Below, piece after piece: positions 1 through 8,974 of a stretch of 64,000 nucleotides of DNA (positions are counted from its first letter, which is position 1; each line of letters opens with the position of its first letter). The stretch is from positions 1 through 64,000 of the forward strand of contig JAKPJZ010000233.1 in assembly GCA_029553955.1 (NCBI GenBank), in the 5' to 3' direction. A program made the translations under genes and the position numbers. Below the pieces are notes generated by a model. That model had not been told where the DNA came from. It saw nothing but the letters and a program-made list of their open reading frames with translations, and searched no databases. The stretch is from Chloroflexota bacterium (GTDB lineage Bacteria > Chloroflexota > Anaerolineae > SpSt-313).

Positions 1-166
1 CAGGATGCGGTCGGGCGACCCAATTCCCCCGCGACGGGGGAACGGTAGGGGGGCCCACCCTGCGGGAGGCGGGATCGCCTGTCAGCAGCGGCGCGAGCTG
101 GACCGAGTTTTTGCCAGAGAGCTGGCGCTGACCACCCGCCATGGAAATCGGTGTGTCAGGTCTACT
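1..166. mobile_element. Partial copy of 327-bp MITE-like element (element E)
   Basis: This stretch matches, in opposite orientation and with scattered differences, the complete element at 15061-15387. It contains the inner palindromic half with the CCCCCGCGACGGGGG core (23-37) and ends near 131-166 in a version of the terminal inverted repeat (CCACCCGCCA..GGTGTGTCAGGT). The left part is cut by the window edge. I see no gene in 1-220. Confidence 0.7.
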
Positions 167-220
167 GCCCGCGGGCAGACTACCTGGCCCGACAACCTCC
201 AAAACCCCTACCTGGACAGA

Positions 221-1030
221 CTAGGCCACCGGCTCGGCAGGCGCGGCCTGGGCCTTGCGCCGCTGCTCGGCGCGCGCCGAGACGAGCAGCCAGCCGATGA
301 GCGGCGTCCCGATGCCGAGGAGCGCAGCGGTCAGCACGCTGAGCTTGGGCAGGGCGGGGGTGAGGAAGGCGAAGAGCGCCAGCACCCCGCGGTAGATCAG
401 CGCAGCGAACGGCCCGCCCACGAGCGCCAGGTAGCAGGCCAGCAGGTTCTCGCCGGCCGCGGGCAGCAGGCTGCGCGCTGTGAGCGACAGCGCCGCCTGG
501 GGCGAGCTCAGGACCTCAAAGGCCCACAGGCCCGTCTGGAACAGCCAGGGCAAGAGAAAGCCGGCGGCGAGGCCCAGCCAGGCGCGGCGCTTGGCTAAGG
601 CGGTCAGCAGGTACCAGCGGGCGAGCTCGACCCCCAGCAGCCGCGCGGCGCCGAACCACAGGTTCAGCGCGATGAGCTGCAACGTGCTGCCGTAGGGCGA
701 GGGGCCAAAGCCGCGGAAGAGCCCGGTGACGACATAAAAGCCGACCTGCAGCGCGCCCACCAGCGCGCACAGCGGCAAGAGCCAGCGGTCGCCGGGCACG
801 AGCCGGCCCTCGCCGCGCCGCCGCCAGAACCAGAAGGCCAGCGCCGCCGTCACCAACCAGAGCAGTGGCTGCACCAGGTACGAATGCAGCGTCGGCGAAA
901 TGCCCGTGGGAAGCCGGAGATAGAGGATCACATGCAGCAGGACCAACCAGGCCACAAGGGCCAACCAGGAGCGGCTGGGCTCGGCCCAGAGGCCGGAGGG
1001 TGATGCCGGCCGCGACACTTGGCGCGTCAT
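221..1030 (-). CDS. Multi-pass membrane protein of unknown function
   Basis: The 269-aa product has about six hydrophobic segments, beginning with LVAWLVLLHVILYL near residue 30, and a short basic C-terminal tail. It contains no motif I recognise. The ATG at 1028-1030 was chosen because an AGGAG lies about 6 nt upstream; the open frame extends to 1282, but the extra N-terminus is non-hydrophobic and Cys-rich and lacks a ribosome site. A consensus promoter sits about 200 nt upstream, leaving a long leader. The gene stands alone between a MITE-like element and a tRNA terminator. Integral membrane location is clear; any transport or enzymatic role would be a guess. Confidence 0.75.
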   Translation of the reverse strand: MTRQVSRPASPSGLWAEPSRSWLALVAWLVLLHVILYLRLPTGISPTLHSYLVQPLLWLVTAALAFWFWRRRGEGRLVPGDRWLLPLCALVGALQVGFYVVTGLFRGFGPSPYGSTLQLIALNLWFGAARLLGVELARWYLLTALAKRRAWLGLAAGFLLPWLFQTGLWAFEVLSSPQAALSLTARSLLPAAGENLLACYLALVGGPFAALIYRGVLALFAFLTPALPKLSVLTAALLGIGTPLIGWLLVSARAEQRRKAQAAPAEPVA

Positions 1031-1234
1031 TCTTGGCTCCTTTGCGATGAGCAAGCGTGTCTTCAGTTGCCAGGTGGAGGCGGCGCACGGCGCGCCGTAC
1101 GAACGAGGGCTGCCCCCAGGGCAGCACCTGCAGCCGACCGCGCAGACTGTTCGGGGGGTGTGACCGGGTTGGCTCCACGCCGGGGCCGGCGTGCATGACG
1201 GCCTGCCGACGCCTACAAAGTGCGTACAGGCAGG

Positions 1235-1263
1235 ATTATAGGCCAAATCCAGGCAGTTGTCAA
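1235..1263 (-). promoter_or_regulatory. Sigma-70-type promoter of the membrane protein gene
   Basis: On the minus strand TTGACA (1263-1258) is followed after exactly 17 bases by TATAAT (1240-1235). The predicted transcription start is near 1228, about 198 nt before the ATG. I see no known riboswitch in this leader. Confidence 0.75.
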
Positions 1264-1285
1264 CGTCCATTCCGGCTGCCACATG

Positions 1286-1319
1286 AGAAAACCCCCTTCT
1301 GCTGCTGCAGACAGGGGGT
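1286..1319 (-). terminator. Rho-independent terminator after tRNA-Thr
   Basis: Read on the minus strand, ACCCCCT (1319-1313) pairs with AGGGGGT (1297-1291) around a 15-nt loop and runs into TTTTC. It lies about 35 nt downstream of the tRNA-Thr 3' end, as expected for a tRNA transcript. Confidence 0.75.
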
Positions 1320-1352
1320 CTCGCGCTTGCGGGCCATCATGTTGTGCCGGAG

Positions 1353-1425
1353 AGCCACCCATCGGAATTGAACCGATAACCTAACGCTTACGAAGCGCTT
1401 GCTCTGCCGATTGAGCTAGGGTGGC
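1353..1425 (-). tRNA. tRNA-Thr (anticodon CGT)
   Basis: The minus strand folds into a cloverleaf: acceptor GCCACCC/GGGTGGC, D arm GCTC..GAGC, anticodon stem AGCGC/GCGTT with loop TTCGTAA (anticodon CGT, reads ACG), and T arm ATCGG/CCGAT with loop TTCAATT. CCA is not encoded. It lies 76 nt downstream of tRNA-Lys on the same strand, so the two may share a transcript. Confidence 0.92.
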
Positions 1426-1501
1426 ATTGCAGGCTGTGGAGTGGCCCGGTCGTTAGCGGGCGCCGAAGCGCCCAGCAGAACCTGCACGGGCCACTACGAG
1501 G

Positions 1502-1576
1502 TGAGCCGTGCTGGATTTGAACCAGCGACACCCTGCTTAAAAGGCAGGTGCTCTAACCTACCTGAGCTAACGGCCC
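1502..1576 (-). tRNA. tRNA-Lys (anticodon TTT)
   Basis: The minus strand forms acceptor GGGCCGT/ACGGCTC, a D arm with GCTC..GAGC, anticodon stem CCTGC/GCAGG with loop CTTTTAA (anticodon TTT), and T arm GCTGG/CCAGC with loop TTCAAAT. The discriminator is A and CCA is not encoded. Confidence 0.94.
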
Positions 1577-1595
1577 ACGTAGCGCTGCACCGTGG

Positions 1596-1624
1596 AGTAT
1601 ACCATGCAGCCGCCGCAGTGTCAA
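1596..1624 (-). promoter_or_regulatory. Promoter of the tRNA-Lys/tRNA-Thr unit
   Basis: TTGACA (1624-1619), a 17-nt spacer and TATACT (1601-1596) on the minus strand place transcription initiation close to 1589, about 13 nt before the mature tRNA-Lys 5' end. Confidence 0.75.
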
Positions 1625-1743
1625 ACAATCTCGGGCGCTGAGGGCAGAGTACGGAAACCGCAAAGGCGCAAAGACGCAAAGACGACGCCAAGATGGGGGA
1701 TGGAGCATCCTGCATCCATTTGCGTCTTGGCGGTGAACCCCCG

Positions 1744-3099
1744 TCACCCGGTCTGCTTCGCCGGCTTCATGGCGTGCTGGCCGGCCTCGCCGAGCAGCAG
1801 GATGATGAGCACGGCGGCGATGGCGCGGGCGACGAACGAGGCGATGAGGCAGGCATGGAAGCCCAGGGCGTCGAAGAGCAGCGCGCCGGCGAGGGGGCCG
1901 GCGACGGTGGTGAGGCCGTTGACGGTGTTGTAGATGGCGCTGTAGAGCGGCCGCTGGTCGTCGGGCGTGGAGGCCAGCAGGTAGTTGAAGACCGCCAGGT
2001 TGTAGCCCGCCCAGACAAAGCCGACGACAACGTTGATGGGAAAGATGTGCCAGGCCTCACGCACCAAGAGCCAGGCGAGGGGCACGACGGCGATGAAGGG
2101 GCTGGTGATGGCCATGGTGCGGCGCAGGCCGTGGCGGTCGACAAAGGGGCCAAAGAAGCGCTGGCCCACCACGTCGAAGGCGGTGCTGCAGGTGGTCGTC
2201 AGCCCGATGAGGCCGGCCGTAAGCCCCATGTCGCGCGCCATGTAGACGTTGAAGAAAGGCGCAGCAATCTGCACGCCCAGGTTGACCAGCGTCGTCGTCA
2301 GGCACAGGCGCAGGAAGGCCGGCCGGGCGCGCAGGGCCTGCAGCATCTGGCCCAGCGGCAGCGGCGCCTTGGGCGCGCGCGTGCTCGTGGCCGGCAGCGG
2401 GATGCGCGAGTAGGCCAGCGTCGACAGCATCCCCGCGCCAAAGGCCAGGGCAAAGCTGATCTGGTAGCCCTGGGGCGCGCCCAGGTCGCTGATCAGCCGG
2501 CCGGCCAGCGGTACCACCACCAGCGCCGCCAGGCTCATGGCCAGCGTGCGCGAGGCAAAATAGCGGCCGCGTATCGTCGGCCGCACGATCATCGCCGCAA
2601 ATGCCGTCCACGCGGGCACGCCGAGCTGGGTGCTCGCCATGCGCAGCGCGGCCAGGATGATGACGGCGGCGATGGCCGGCTGGCCGCGCAGGATCCAGGG
2701 CACCAGCAACAGGAGTGGCAGCATCGCCCGCGCCACGAGCGAGGTGGCGACCACGACGCCGCGATAGTTGGGCGAGTGCCTGGCCAGGCGGGCGCCGGGC
2801 AGGAACATCAGCGTGCCGACCAGGCCCGTCACCGCCGCGAGGATGCCGACCTCCCCCCCGGTCGCGCCGAGGGCGAGCAAGTAGAGCGAGAGGTAGGGGG
2901 TGAAGAACGACTCGCTGACGTTGGCCGCCAGCCCGTCGAGCCAGAACATCAGCATGCCGCGCCGCTCGGGGTCGGCAATGCGTTGGCCCGGGGCCAGGCC
3001 CGGCGGGCGCCAGCGGCGGGCCCAGCGGCCGGCCAGGCGAAAGGCAGAGAACCCCCCGGCGCCGCGGCCGGGTGTGGCAGCAGGAGGCGAGGTGGCCAT
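1744..3099 (-). CDS. MFS-type transporter
   Basis: The 451-aa protein has roughly twelve hydrophobic segments in two six-helix bundles with a hydrophilic loop in the middle, typical of the major facilitator superfamily. Loop motifs such as RFFGPFVDRHGLRR fit the conserved arginine/aspartate loop of MFS carriers. The first about 45 residues are Pro/Gly/Arg-rich and cytosolic. I see no strong ribosome site at either the ATG at 3099 or an internal ATG at codon 49, so the start is uncertain. The substrate is unknown; the gene is monocistronic and gives no contextual hint. Confidence 0.8.
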   Translation of the reverse strand: MATSPPAATPGRGAGGFSAFRLAGRWARRWRPPGLAPGQRIADPERRGMLMFWLDGLAANVSESFFTPYLSLYLLALGATGGEVGILAAVTGLVGTLMFLPGARLARHSPNYRGVVVATSLVARAMLPLLLLVPWILRGQPAIAAVIILAALRMASTQLGVPAWTAFAAMIVRPTIRGRYFASRTLAMSLAALVVVPLAGRLISDLGAPQGYQISFALAFGAGMLSTLAYSRIPLPATSTRAPKAPLPLGQMLQALRARPAFLRLCLTTTLVNLGVQIAAPFFNVYMARDMGLTAGLIGLTTTCSTAFDVVGQRFFGPFVDRHGLRRTMAITSPFIAVVPLAWLLVREAWHIFPINVVVGFVWAGYNLAVFNYLLASTPDDQRPLYSAIYNTVNGLTTVAGPLAGALLFDALGFHACLIASFVARAIAAVLIILLLGEAGQHAMKPAKQTG

Positions 3100-3164
3100 G
3101 GCGTGGTCGACGCATTCTGCAACGGCGCGGGTCTAGGCCCGCTGGGCGGATGAAAACGGGAACG

Positions 3165-3320
3165 AAAGGGCTATGGAGCACGAAAGGCGCGAAACGGGCG
3201 CGAAAGGCACGAAACTCGCGAAAGGGCGCGAAACGGGCACGAAAGGGGCGCGAAAGGGAACGTCTTTTTCGCGTCCTTTCGCGTCTTTCGCGCCCCCGCG
3301 TCTTTCGCGCCCCCGCGCCC
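3165..3320. repeat. Degenerate short tandem repeat (GCGAAAGG-type)
   Basis: About 150 bp of imperfect 8-12-nt units built on CGCGAAAGG / CGCGAAACGGG, directly upstream of the MFS gene and downstream of asnS. Shorter runs of the same flavour occur at 1652-1690 (CGCAAAGACG units) and 13415-13450. No protein coding is evident. Confidence 0.8.
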
Positions 3321-3323
3321 CGC

Positions 3324-4619
3324 CTACGGGTAGATGCGCCCGAGCGTCCGCGGGAAGGTGATGGTCTCGCGGATGTGCTCGAGGCCGCAGATCCAGGCGA
3401 CGGTGCGCTCGATGCCGAGGCCAAAGCCCGAGTGGGGTACGGCACCGTAGCGCCTGAGGTCGAGGTACCACTCGAACGCCTGGCGCGGCAGGCCGTGCTC
3501 GGCGATGCGGCGCTCGAGCAGCTCCAGCCGCGCGGTGCGCTCGCCGCCGCCGATGATCTCGCCGTACCCTTCGGGGGCCAGCAGGTCGACCGAAAGCGAG
3601 AGCTCAGGCCGGGCGGGGTCCTCTTCCATGTAAAAGGCCTTACAACGCGCCGGGTAGCGGTGCACAAAGACCGGCTTCTGGTAGTGCTGCGCCAGCGCCG
3701 TCTCGTGGGGCGCGCCGAAATCCTCGCCCCAGGTGATGGCCACGCCCTCGCGGTTGAGGACCTCCACCGCCTCGTCGTAGGAGATGCGCGGGAAAGGCGG
3801 CGTGACCTGCGCCAAGAGCGCCGTGTCGCGCTCCAAGAGCTCGAGCTCGGCCTGCCGCTCGCGCAGCACGGTCTGCACGATGGCGCTGACGAACTCTTCC
3901 TCCACGCGCATGCAGTCGTCGAGGTGGGCGTAGGCCATCTCGGGCTCGACCATCCAGAACTCGATCAGGTGCCGCCGCGTCTTGGACTTTTCGGCGCGGA
4001 AGGTGGGGCCGAAGCAGTAGACCTTGCCGAAGGCCGCGATGGTGGCTTCGTTGTAGAGCTGGCCACTCTGCGTCAGGTAGGCCTTTTCGCCGAAATACTC
4101 GGTCTCGAAGAGCGTGGTCGTGCCCTCGCAGGCCGCCGGGGTCAGCACCGGCGTGTCGACCAGGGTAAAGCCCTGCGCGTCGAGCCAGTTGCGGATGGTG
4201 CTGATGACCGTGGCGCGCACCTTGAGGATGGCGTGCTGCCGCGGCGAGCGCAGCCACAGGTGCCGGCGGTCCATCAAAAAGTCGATGCCGTGCTCTTTGG
4301 GCGTGATGGGGTAATCCTGCGCCAGTTGCACTACGCGGAAGTCGCCGGCGTCGATCTCATAGCCGCCGGGTGCCCGCGGGTCGGCGCGCACCGTGCCCCA
4401 CACCTCGCAGGAGGATTCTTGTGTCACCCCGCGCGCGGCCTCGAACGCCTCGGGCGAGACGTTCTTCCGAAAGACCACGGCCTGGATGGTGCCTGTGCCG
4501 TCGCGGAACTGGAGGAATTGCAGGCGCCCCTTGTCGGTGCGGCTGTAGAGCCAGCCCTGCAGGTGCACCTCGCGCCCCACGAAATCAGCGATCTTGCCCA
4601 CCGTTGTCAGCTCTGCCAC
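3324..4619 (-). CDS. asnS: Asparaginyl-tRNA synthetase
   Basis: This class IIb synthetase activates asparagine and charges tRNA-Asn in the cytosol. The 431-aa protein has the N-terminal OB-fold anticodon-binding domain (about residues 1-105), then the catalytic core with motif 2 ([16 protein letters not shown]) and a canonical C-terminal motif 3 ([20 protein letters not shown]). The [11 protein letters not shown] segment is characteristic of AsnRS rather than AspRS. The start is GTG at 4617-4619, six bases after GGAGG, and a strong promoter lies just upstream. Length is normal for the family. Confidence 0.97.
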   Translation of the reverse strand: MAELTTVGKIADFVGREVHLQGWLYSRTDKGRLQFLQFRDGTGTIQAVVFRKNVSPEAFEAARGVTQESSCEVWGTVRADPRAPGGYEIDAGDFRVVQLAQDYPITPKEHGIDFLMDRRHLWLRSPRQHAILKVRATVISTIRNWLDAQGFTLVDTPVLTPAACEGTTTLFETEYFGEKAYLTQSGQLYNEATIAAFGKVYCFGPTFRAEKSKTRRHLIEFWMVEPEMAYAHLDDCMRVEEEFVSAIVQTVLRERQAELELLERDTALLAQVTPPFPRISYDEAVEVLNREGVAITWGEDFGAPHETALAQHYQKPVFVHRYPARCKAFYMEEDPARPELSLSVDLLAPEGYGEIIGGGERTARLELLERRIAEHGLPRQAFEWYLDLRRYGAVPHSGFGLGIERTVAWICGLEHIRETITFPRTLGRIYP

Positions 4620-4646
4620 TGCTCGCCTCCATTCACCTTGGCGGGC

Positions 4647-4675
4647 ATTCTAGCCGATATTCCCGAGAGCGTCAA
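4647..4675 (-). promoter_or_regulatory. Promoter of asnS
   Basis: TTGACG (4675-4670), 17-nt spacer, TAGAAT (4652-4647) on the minus strand; the predicted start near 4640 gives a leader of about 20 nt, so no T-box or other long leader is possible from this promoter. Confidence 0.75.
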
Positions 4676-4687
4676 GGGAGCCGTCCC

Positions 4688-7600
4688 CTACCCCACTCGC
4701 ACAGGCAGGCGCCGGCGCAGGCGGTCGAGCAGGCGGTCGACGGGCAACACCTGGCGCAGCAGGGCGCGGTCGGCGGCGTTGAAGGTGCCCAGGGCAAAGA
4801 GGAGCACCAGGTACACTGCGATGGCGAGCGGCGCCGCGGCATAGGGGCTCTGCTGCCGCAGCACCCAGAGCAGCGCCCCCCCTGCGCCGGCAGCGGCGAA
4901 GGGCCGCCAGAGGATGGCGAGCCAGGGCACGGGGGCCAGGTAGCGGCGCACACCGATGTAGAAGGGGATGAGCAGCGCCAGCTCGGAAAAGATGTGCACG
5001 GCGGCCGCGGCCTGGTAGCCGAAGGGCGGGATGAGGAGCACGTTGGCCGCGAGGCCGCAGGCGAGGCCCACGGCAAAGGCCTTGGTGAGGTAACGCTGCT
5101 GGTTGAGGGCGATGAGCACATATTGGGTGACCGAGTTGATAAAGCCCAGCGGCATGTACCAGACGATGATGGAGAGGGCAATGGCCGAGTGCGGCAGGTA
5201 GGCCGAGCCACCCAGGATCGATACCAGCGGGTAGGCCAGGGCCGTCGCCGCCAACGCAATGAGCAGCGCCACCGCCAGCAGCAGCTTGATGGCCAGGATG
5301 TAGGCCTTGTAGAGCGACTCGCGCGACGAGTTGGCATAGCGCGACATCAGCGGAAAGATGGCCATGGTGAACGTGGGCGGGATGATGCCCGCCGCGTCGA
5401 CGAGCTTGTAGGAGACCGAGTACCAGCCGAGCACCGCGCTGCCCCAGACGCGGTCAAGCAGAAAGACGTCGACCTTGAAGAAGAGGGTGGCCAGCAGGTG
5501 ATTGATCATCAGCGGATACGACTCGACGAGCATCCCCCGCTGCACGGCACGGCTGGGCGCGGCGTGCGGCCGGAAGAAGAGGGCGCAGACGAGCACGAGC
5601 AGGATGGCGACGGTGATGGTGTTGACGACGATCGACACCCCTGCCAGGCCGAGGAAGCCCCAGCCGGCCAGCAGCGCCCCCGCCCCCAGGCCGACCTTGA
5701 GCAGCGTGGTCACCGTGCTGACTGCAGCCGGGATGACCATGACCTCGAAGGCCATGAAGACGGCGCTCAGCCCCGCCGAAATGCTCGAGGGCACGAGGCC
5801 GATGGCCAGCAGCACGACCGCCAGGCGCGTGTCTGGCGCCATGGGGTAGGCGAGCAGGAAGAGCAGGAGCAACGGTGCCACGGCGGCCGCCAGCCCCAGG
5901 CGCAGGATGCTCGTGTTCCACAGGTAGCCGTTGGCCTGCTCGCGGTGGCGCGCGACCTCGCGCGTGAGCAGCGTGTTCAGGCCGAAATTGGTCAAGATCT
6001 CGAGGATCACCGCCACCTGCGTGGCCAGGTAGTACTTGCCCTGGCCGACTTCGCCCAACAGGCGCAGCATGAGCATGGCAAAGACCAGGTCCACGCCCCG
6101 GTTGAGGAGCTGCAGCGCCATGGGCACGACGGTGTTCTTGGCCACCCGGCGCGCGGTGTGCTCCTCGGCCCCGGGCGAGTAGGCGCGCATCCACACCCAG
6201 GCTCCGGCCAGCAAGAGCAATGACACGCCGGCCATGAAGGAGATGAAGGCGCCCGTCTTGACCGAGCCCGGCGAATACTTGAAACGCACCGTCTGCGGCC
6301 CAGCCGGGAGCTGCACGGCGCGCACGGTGCCGCCGGCGCGCAGGATGGTGAGCGCCTGCTCCTGGCTCTGGCCGTCGGGCAGCGTATAGGCGACCCAGCC
6401 CGGCGCCCAACTGTCGGCCAGCACGAGCAGGCCCGGCGCCGGCATGGCGACGTGCAGCTTGACCTCGTTGGGCGTGTCGGCGACGAACGCGACCCCCGGC
6501 CACGCCGAGGGCGCCACCGGCGGCGCAGCGGGGGGCTGCCAGCCCGCCGGCGCCTGGTCGAGCAGCACCGCCTGGCGCGGGTCGGCCGTGCGGAGCGCCT
6601 CGAGCAGGGCACTGCGCTCGACAAAGGCCTGCGCCTGGAAGGTGACAAAAGCGCGTGGCAGGGCATCGTCGTTGCGGTAGACGCGCAGCGTGCCGTCGTG
6701 CACCAGGGTGTAGCCGGGGCGGTCGATGGTCTCCTCGGTCAGCACATAGCGCACGTTGAGCAGGTCGAGGATGGGCGAATCGAGCGACTCGGGCTGGGTC
6801 AGCCGCGAGATCTGGTTATACTCCAGCTCCTGCCGCTCGACGAGCGACATCACCTCGGCGTACCACTTGGGGATGATCGAATCGTAGCCGTTGATCGAGC
6901 TCAGGCCGAACAGCATGTTGGTGTTCGGCGGCAGGGGCTTGTGGCTCTGCGTGTCGTACACGGTGATGCGGTAGGGGCCGGGCTGCTGCTGCAGGAACTG
7001 GGCGACGTCCGTCTGCTGCGTCAGCGGCGCCGGGTCGGCCGCAGGCATGAGGCCGTGGAACCACAGCCAGGGGTCGAGGGCGAGGATGGCGAGCAGGGCG
7101 AGGCGGGGCGCGTAATGCGTAATGCGTGATGCGTGATGCGTGATGCGTGCGCCGCCACTCAGCTTGTCATTGCGAGCGGAGCGAAGCAATCCCCAGCCAG
7201 GGCGGCCGCCCTGTGAATTGGGGATTGCTTCGCTCCGCTCGCAATGACAGTCCGTAGGTTTCCTCCGTGTCGCCCAATCCATCGCCAGCAGCGCCACGCC
7301 CGCCGCGCCGAGGCAGAAGGCAAAGAGCAGCAGGCTGCGTGCCTCGTAGGAGAAGAAGGCGCGGCCGTCGGCAAAGGCCTCGGGCGCCTTGGCCAGCTCG
7401 GCGAGGGCGCGTTCGGCCAGGGGCAGCACACGTTCCGGGAAGGCGCGCGCCACGGCGAGGCCGGCCAGGGTCACGGCCGAGACGGCGAGCGCGCCTAGGC
7501 CCAGCAGGCGCGGCAGCCGCGAGCGCGCCTCGGCCAGCACCTCCACGCCCATCGCCGCCAGCACGGCGATGCAGACGGTGTAGGGGAACTTCCAGCGGAA

Positions 7601-8860
7601 GGCGGAGTGCAGTTGGTTGATGCCGGGCAGCGCGAAGATCAGCCGGTAGGTGGGCAGGCCAAAGACGAGGGTCAGGCTGAAGAGGCCGAGGGCGATAAAG
7701 AACCAGGCCTGGCGGCGCGGCCGCTTGAGGGCGCCGATGACAGCGAGCAGCAGGCCCAGCAGGCCGATGTAGATGCCGCCCTCGACATAATCCTTCTGGC
7801 CCCAGAAGATGGTGTCGATGGCGCCGCCCTGCGCATTCGTGAGGGCGGTGACGGTCTGGCCGCTCCAGAAATCCACATAACTGTGGGCGGCGGGGTTGCC
7901 AAAGACGTCGGGGGCGGCGAAGGCCAGCAGGTGGCGGGGCGGGAAGGCCCAGCCGACGATCTGCTCGTAGGTGGCCGAGTTCTGGCGAAAGTTGCCCGAC
8001 ACCTGCTCGTAGAGGGGCAGCACCTGCACGGCGCCCAACCCGCCGCCCAGCGCCACCATCAGGGCACAGCCGGCGGCAAAGAGCGCCAGCGCCCGGCGGC
8101 GGCGCCACAGCTCGGCGAGGCCCCGCCACAGCGCGTAGGCGCCGAGGACGAGCAGGCTGTAGTAAAAGATCTCTACGTGGCCAGCGAGGAACTGCAGCCC
8201 CAGGCCCACGCTGCCCAGGATCAGCCACGGCAGCGGCGCGGCCAGGCGCTCGCGCCACGAGCCGGCCTCCGTGGCGATGGCGCCGAGCATGCGCTCGGTC
8301 ACCGCCAGGATGAAGGGCAGCCAGGCAGCCACGGCGATGATCATGGGATGGACGGTGCTGGTGAGAAAAAAGCCCGAGAGGGCGAACACCAGGCCGCCGG
8401 CGGCGGCCGCCAGGCGCGAGAGCCTGATGGTGCGCGCATAGTAGTACAGGCTCAGCCCCGCCACCAGGAGCTGCGAGACGGTGAACAGCCCAAAGGCGCG
8501 CGCCAGCGGAAAGACGTAAAAGATCAGGCTGAACGGGTAGAGCGCCGAGTGCTGCCCCGCTGCCAGGAAGGGCACGCCGCTCAGCACGTAGGGGTTCCAT
8601 AGGGGCAGTTGGCGCGCACGCAGCGAGTCGACGATGAACTGCTTCCAGACATAGTTCTCGAACAGCAGGTCGGCCACCAGGCCGTTGTGCGGCACCGCGC
8701 GGCCCGCCGGGGCCTGGGCCAGCCAGGGCTGGCGCGTGTAGAGGATATCGGCCGGCACCATGGTGCTGCCGCCGATAGTCACCGGCCAGTAGAAGACGAT
8801 GAGGAGGAGCAGCAGGCCGCAGGCAAAGGCGAGGTCCTTCAGGTGCTTTCTGGCTGACAC
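4688..8860 (-). CDS. Fusion protein: YfhO-type membrane protein plus oligosaccharide flippase
   Basis: This 1390-aa protein joins two families. Residues 1 to about 890 form a YfhO-like integral membrane protein: N-terminal TM helix, many TM helices and large extracytoplasmic loops (YfhO proteins are implicated in lipoteichoic or glycolipid glycosylation). Residues from about 900 to the end form a complete polysaccharide-exporter (Wzx/MATE-like) flippase with about 12-14 helices (RVAKNTVVPMALQLLNRGVD to the C-terminus). The start is GTG at 8858-8860 with GAGGAG 6 nt upstream; the frame is open to 9271, but that part is repeat sequence. Residues at about 540-590 are translated from palindromic repeats. 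A role in moving and modifying a cell-envelope glycan is inferred. Separate polypeptides are the usual arrangement. Confidence 0.85.
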   Translation of the reverse strand: MSARKHLKDLAFACGLLLLLIVFYWPVTIGGSTMVPADILYTRQPWLAQAPAGRAVPHNGLVADLLFENYVWKQFIVDSLRARQLPLWNPYVLSGVPFLAAGQHSALYPFSLIFYVFPLARAFGLFTVSQLLVAGLSLYYYARTIRLSRLAAAAGGLVFALSGFFLTSTVHPMIIAVAAWLPFILAVTERMLGAIATEAGSWRERLAAPLPWLILGSVGLGLQFLAGHVEIFYYSLLVLGAYALWRGLAELWRRRRALALFAAGCALMVALGGGLGAVQVLPLYEQVSGNFRQNSATYEQIVGWAFPPRHLLAFAAPDVFGNPAAHSYVDFWSGQTVTALTNAQGGAIDTIFWGQKDYVEGGIYIGLLGLLLAVIGALKRPRRQAWFFIALGLFSLTLVFGLPTYRLIFALPGINQLHSAFRWKFPYTVCIAVLAAMGVEVLAEARSRLPRLLGLGALAVSAVTLAGLAVARAFPERVLPLAERALAELAKAPEAFADGRAFFSYEARSLLLFAFCLGAAGVALLAMDWATRRKPTDCHCERSEAIPNSQGGRPGWGLLRSARNDKLSGGARITHHASRITHYAPRLALLAILALDPWLWFHGLMPAADPAPLTQQTDVAQFLQQQPGPYRITVYDTQSHKPLPPNTNMLFGLSSINGYDSIIPKWYAEVMSLVERQELEYNQISRLTQPESLDSPILDLLNVRYVLTEETIDRPGYTLVHDGTLRVYRNDDALPRAFVTFQAQAFVERSALLEALRTADPRQAVLLDQAPAGWQPPAAPPVAPSAWPGVAFVADTPNEVKLHVAMPAPGLLVLADSWAPGWVAYTLPDGQSQEQALTILRAGGTVRAVQLPAGPQTVRFKYSPGSVKTGAFISFMAGVSLLLLAGAWVWMRAYSPGAEEHTARRVAKNTVVPMALQLLNRGVDLVFAMLMLRLLGEVGQGKYYLATQVAVILEILTNFGLNTLLTREVARHREQANGYLWNTSILRLGLAAAVAPLLLLFLLAYPMAPDTRLAVVLLAIGLVPSSISAGLSAVFMAFEVMVIPAAVSTVTTLLKVGLGAGALLAGWGFLGLAGVSIVVNTITVAILLVLVCALFFRPHAAPSRAVQRGMLVESYPLMINHLLATLFFKVDVFLLDRVWGSAVLGWYSVSYKLVDAAGIIPPTFTMAIFPLMSRYANSSRESLYKAYILAIKLLLAVALLIALAATALAYPLVSILGGSAYLPHSAIALSIIVWYMPLGFINSVTQYVLIALNQQRYLTKAFAVGLACGLAANVLLIPPFGYQAAAAVHIFSELALLIPFYIGVRRYLAPVPWLAILWRPFAAAGAGGALLWVLRQQSPYAAAPLAIAVYLVLLFALGTFNAADRALLRQVLPVDRLLDRLRRRLPVRVG
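7109..7150. repeat. 7-9-nt tandem repeat (GCGTAATGCGTGATGCG type) inside the YfhO fusion
   Basis: Five or six units alternating GCGTAAT and GCGTGAT. The same repeat flavour occurs in intergenic DNA at 27630-27728, 45276-45299 and 47197-47233. Here it is read in frame on the minus strand as the peptide ITHHASRITHYAP. Confidence 0.85.
7165..7249. repeat. Palindrome family D inside coding sequence
   Basis: Inverted arms of about 30 bp (TGTCATTGCGAGCGGAGCGA... and its complement) around a short centre. Related copies are at 9003-9081 and 9094-9200, and a relative lies at 10237-10287. This copy is in frame in the YfhO fusion and encodes a peptide including CHCERSEAIPN and LLRSARND. Confidence 0.9.
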
Positions 8861-8945
8861 GCGTTTCTCCTCATCTCCCAATACGGTGGGGTCATGGCGG
8901 GCTGGCTGGCTCCCTGGCGCGCCCGGCGTGCAGAGCATGGCCGGG

Positions 8946-8974
8946 ATTATACCTGTGCCTCTGAAGAGCGTCAA
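8946..8974 (-). promoter_or_regulatory. Promoter of the YfhO-flippase fusion gene
   Basis: TTGACG (8974-8969), 17-nt spacer, TATAAT (8951-8946) on the minus strand. The predicted transcript starts near 8939, about 80 nt before the GTG start. Confidence 0.8.

Noticed and set aside
1693-3153. Plus-strand 486-codon frame over the MFS gene
   Set aside because: Repetitive Gly/Gln/Arg composition and no homology pattern; the minus strand encodes an obvious 12-TM transporter.
4620-4675. T-box leader for asnS
   Set aside because: The only good promoter gives a leader of about 20 nt, too short for a T-box.
7109-7249. CRISPR-like array
   Set aside because: Units are 7-9 nt without spacers, and the neighbouring copies are palindromes, not direct repeats with unique spacers. 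No cas genes occur in the window.
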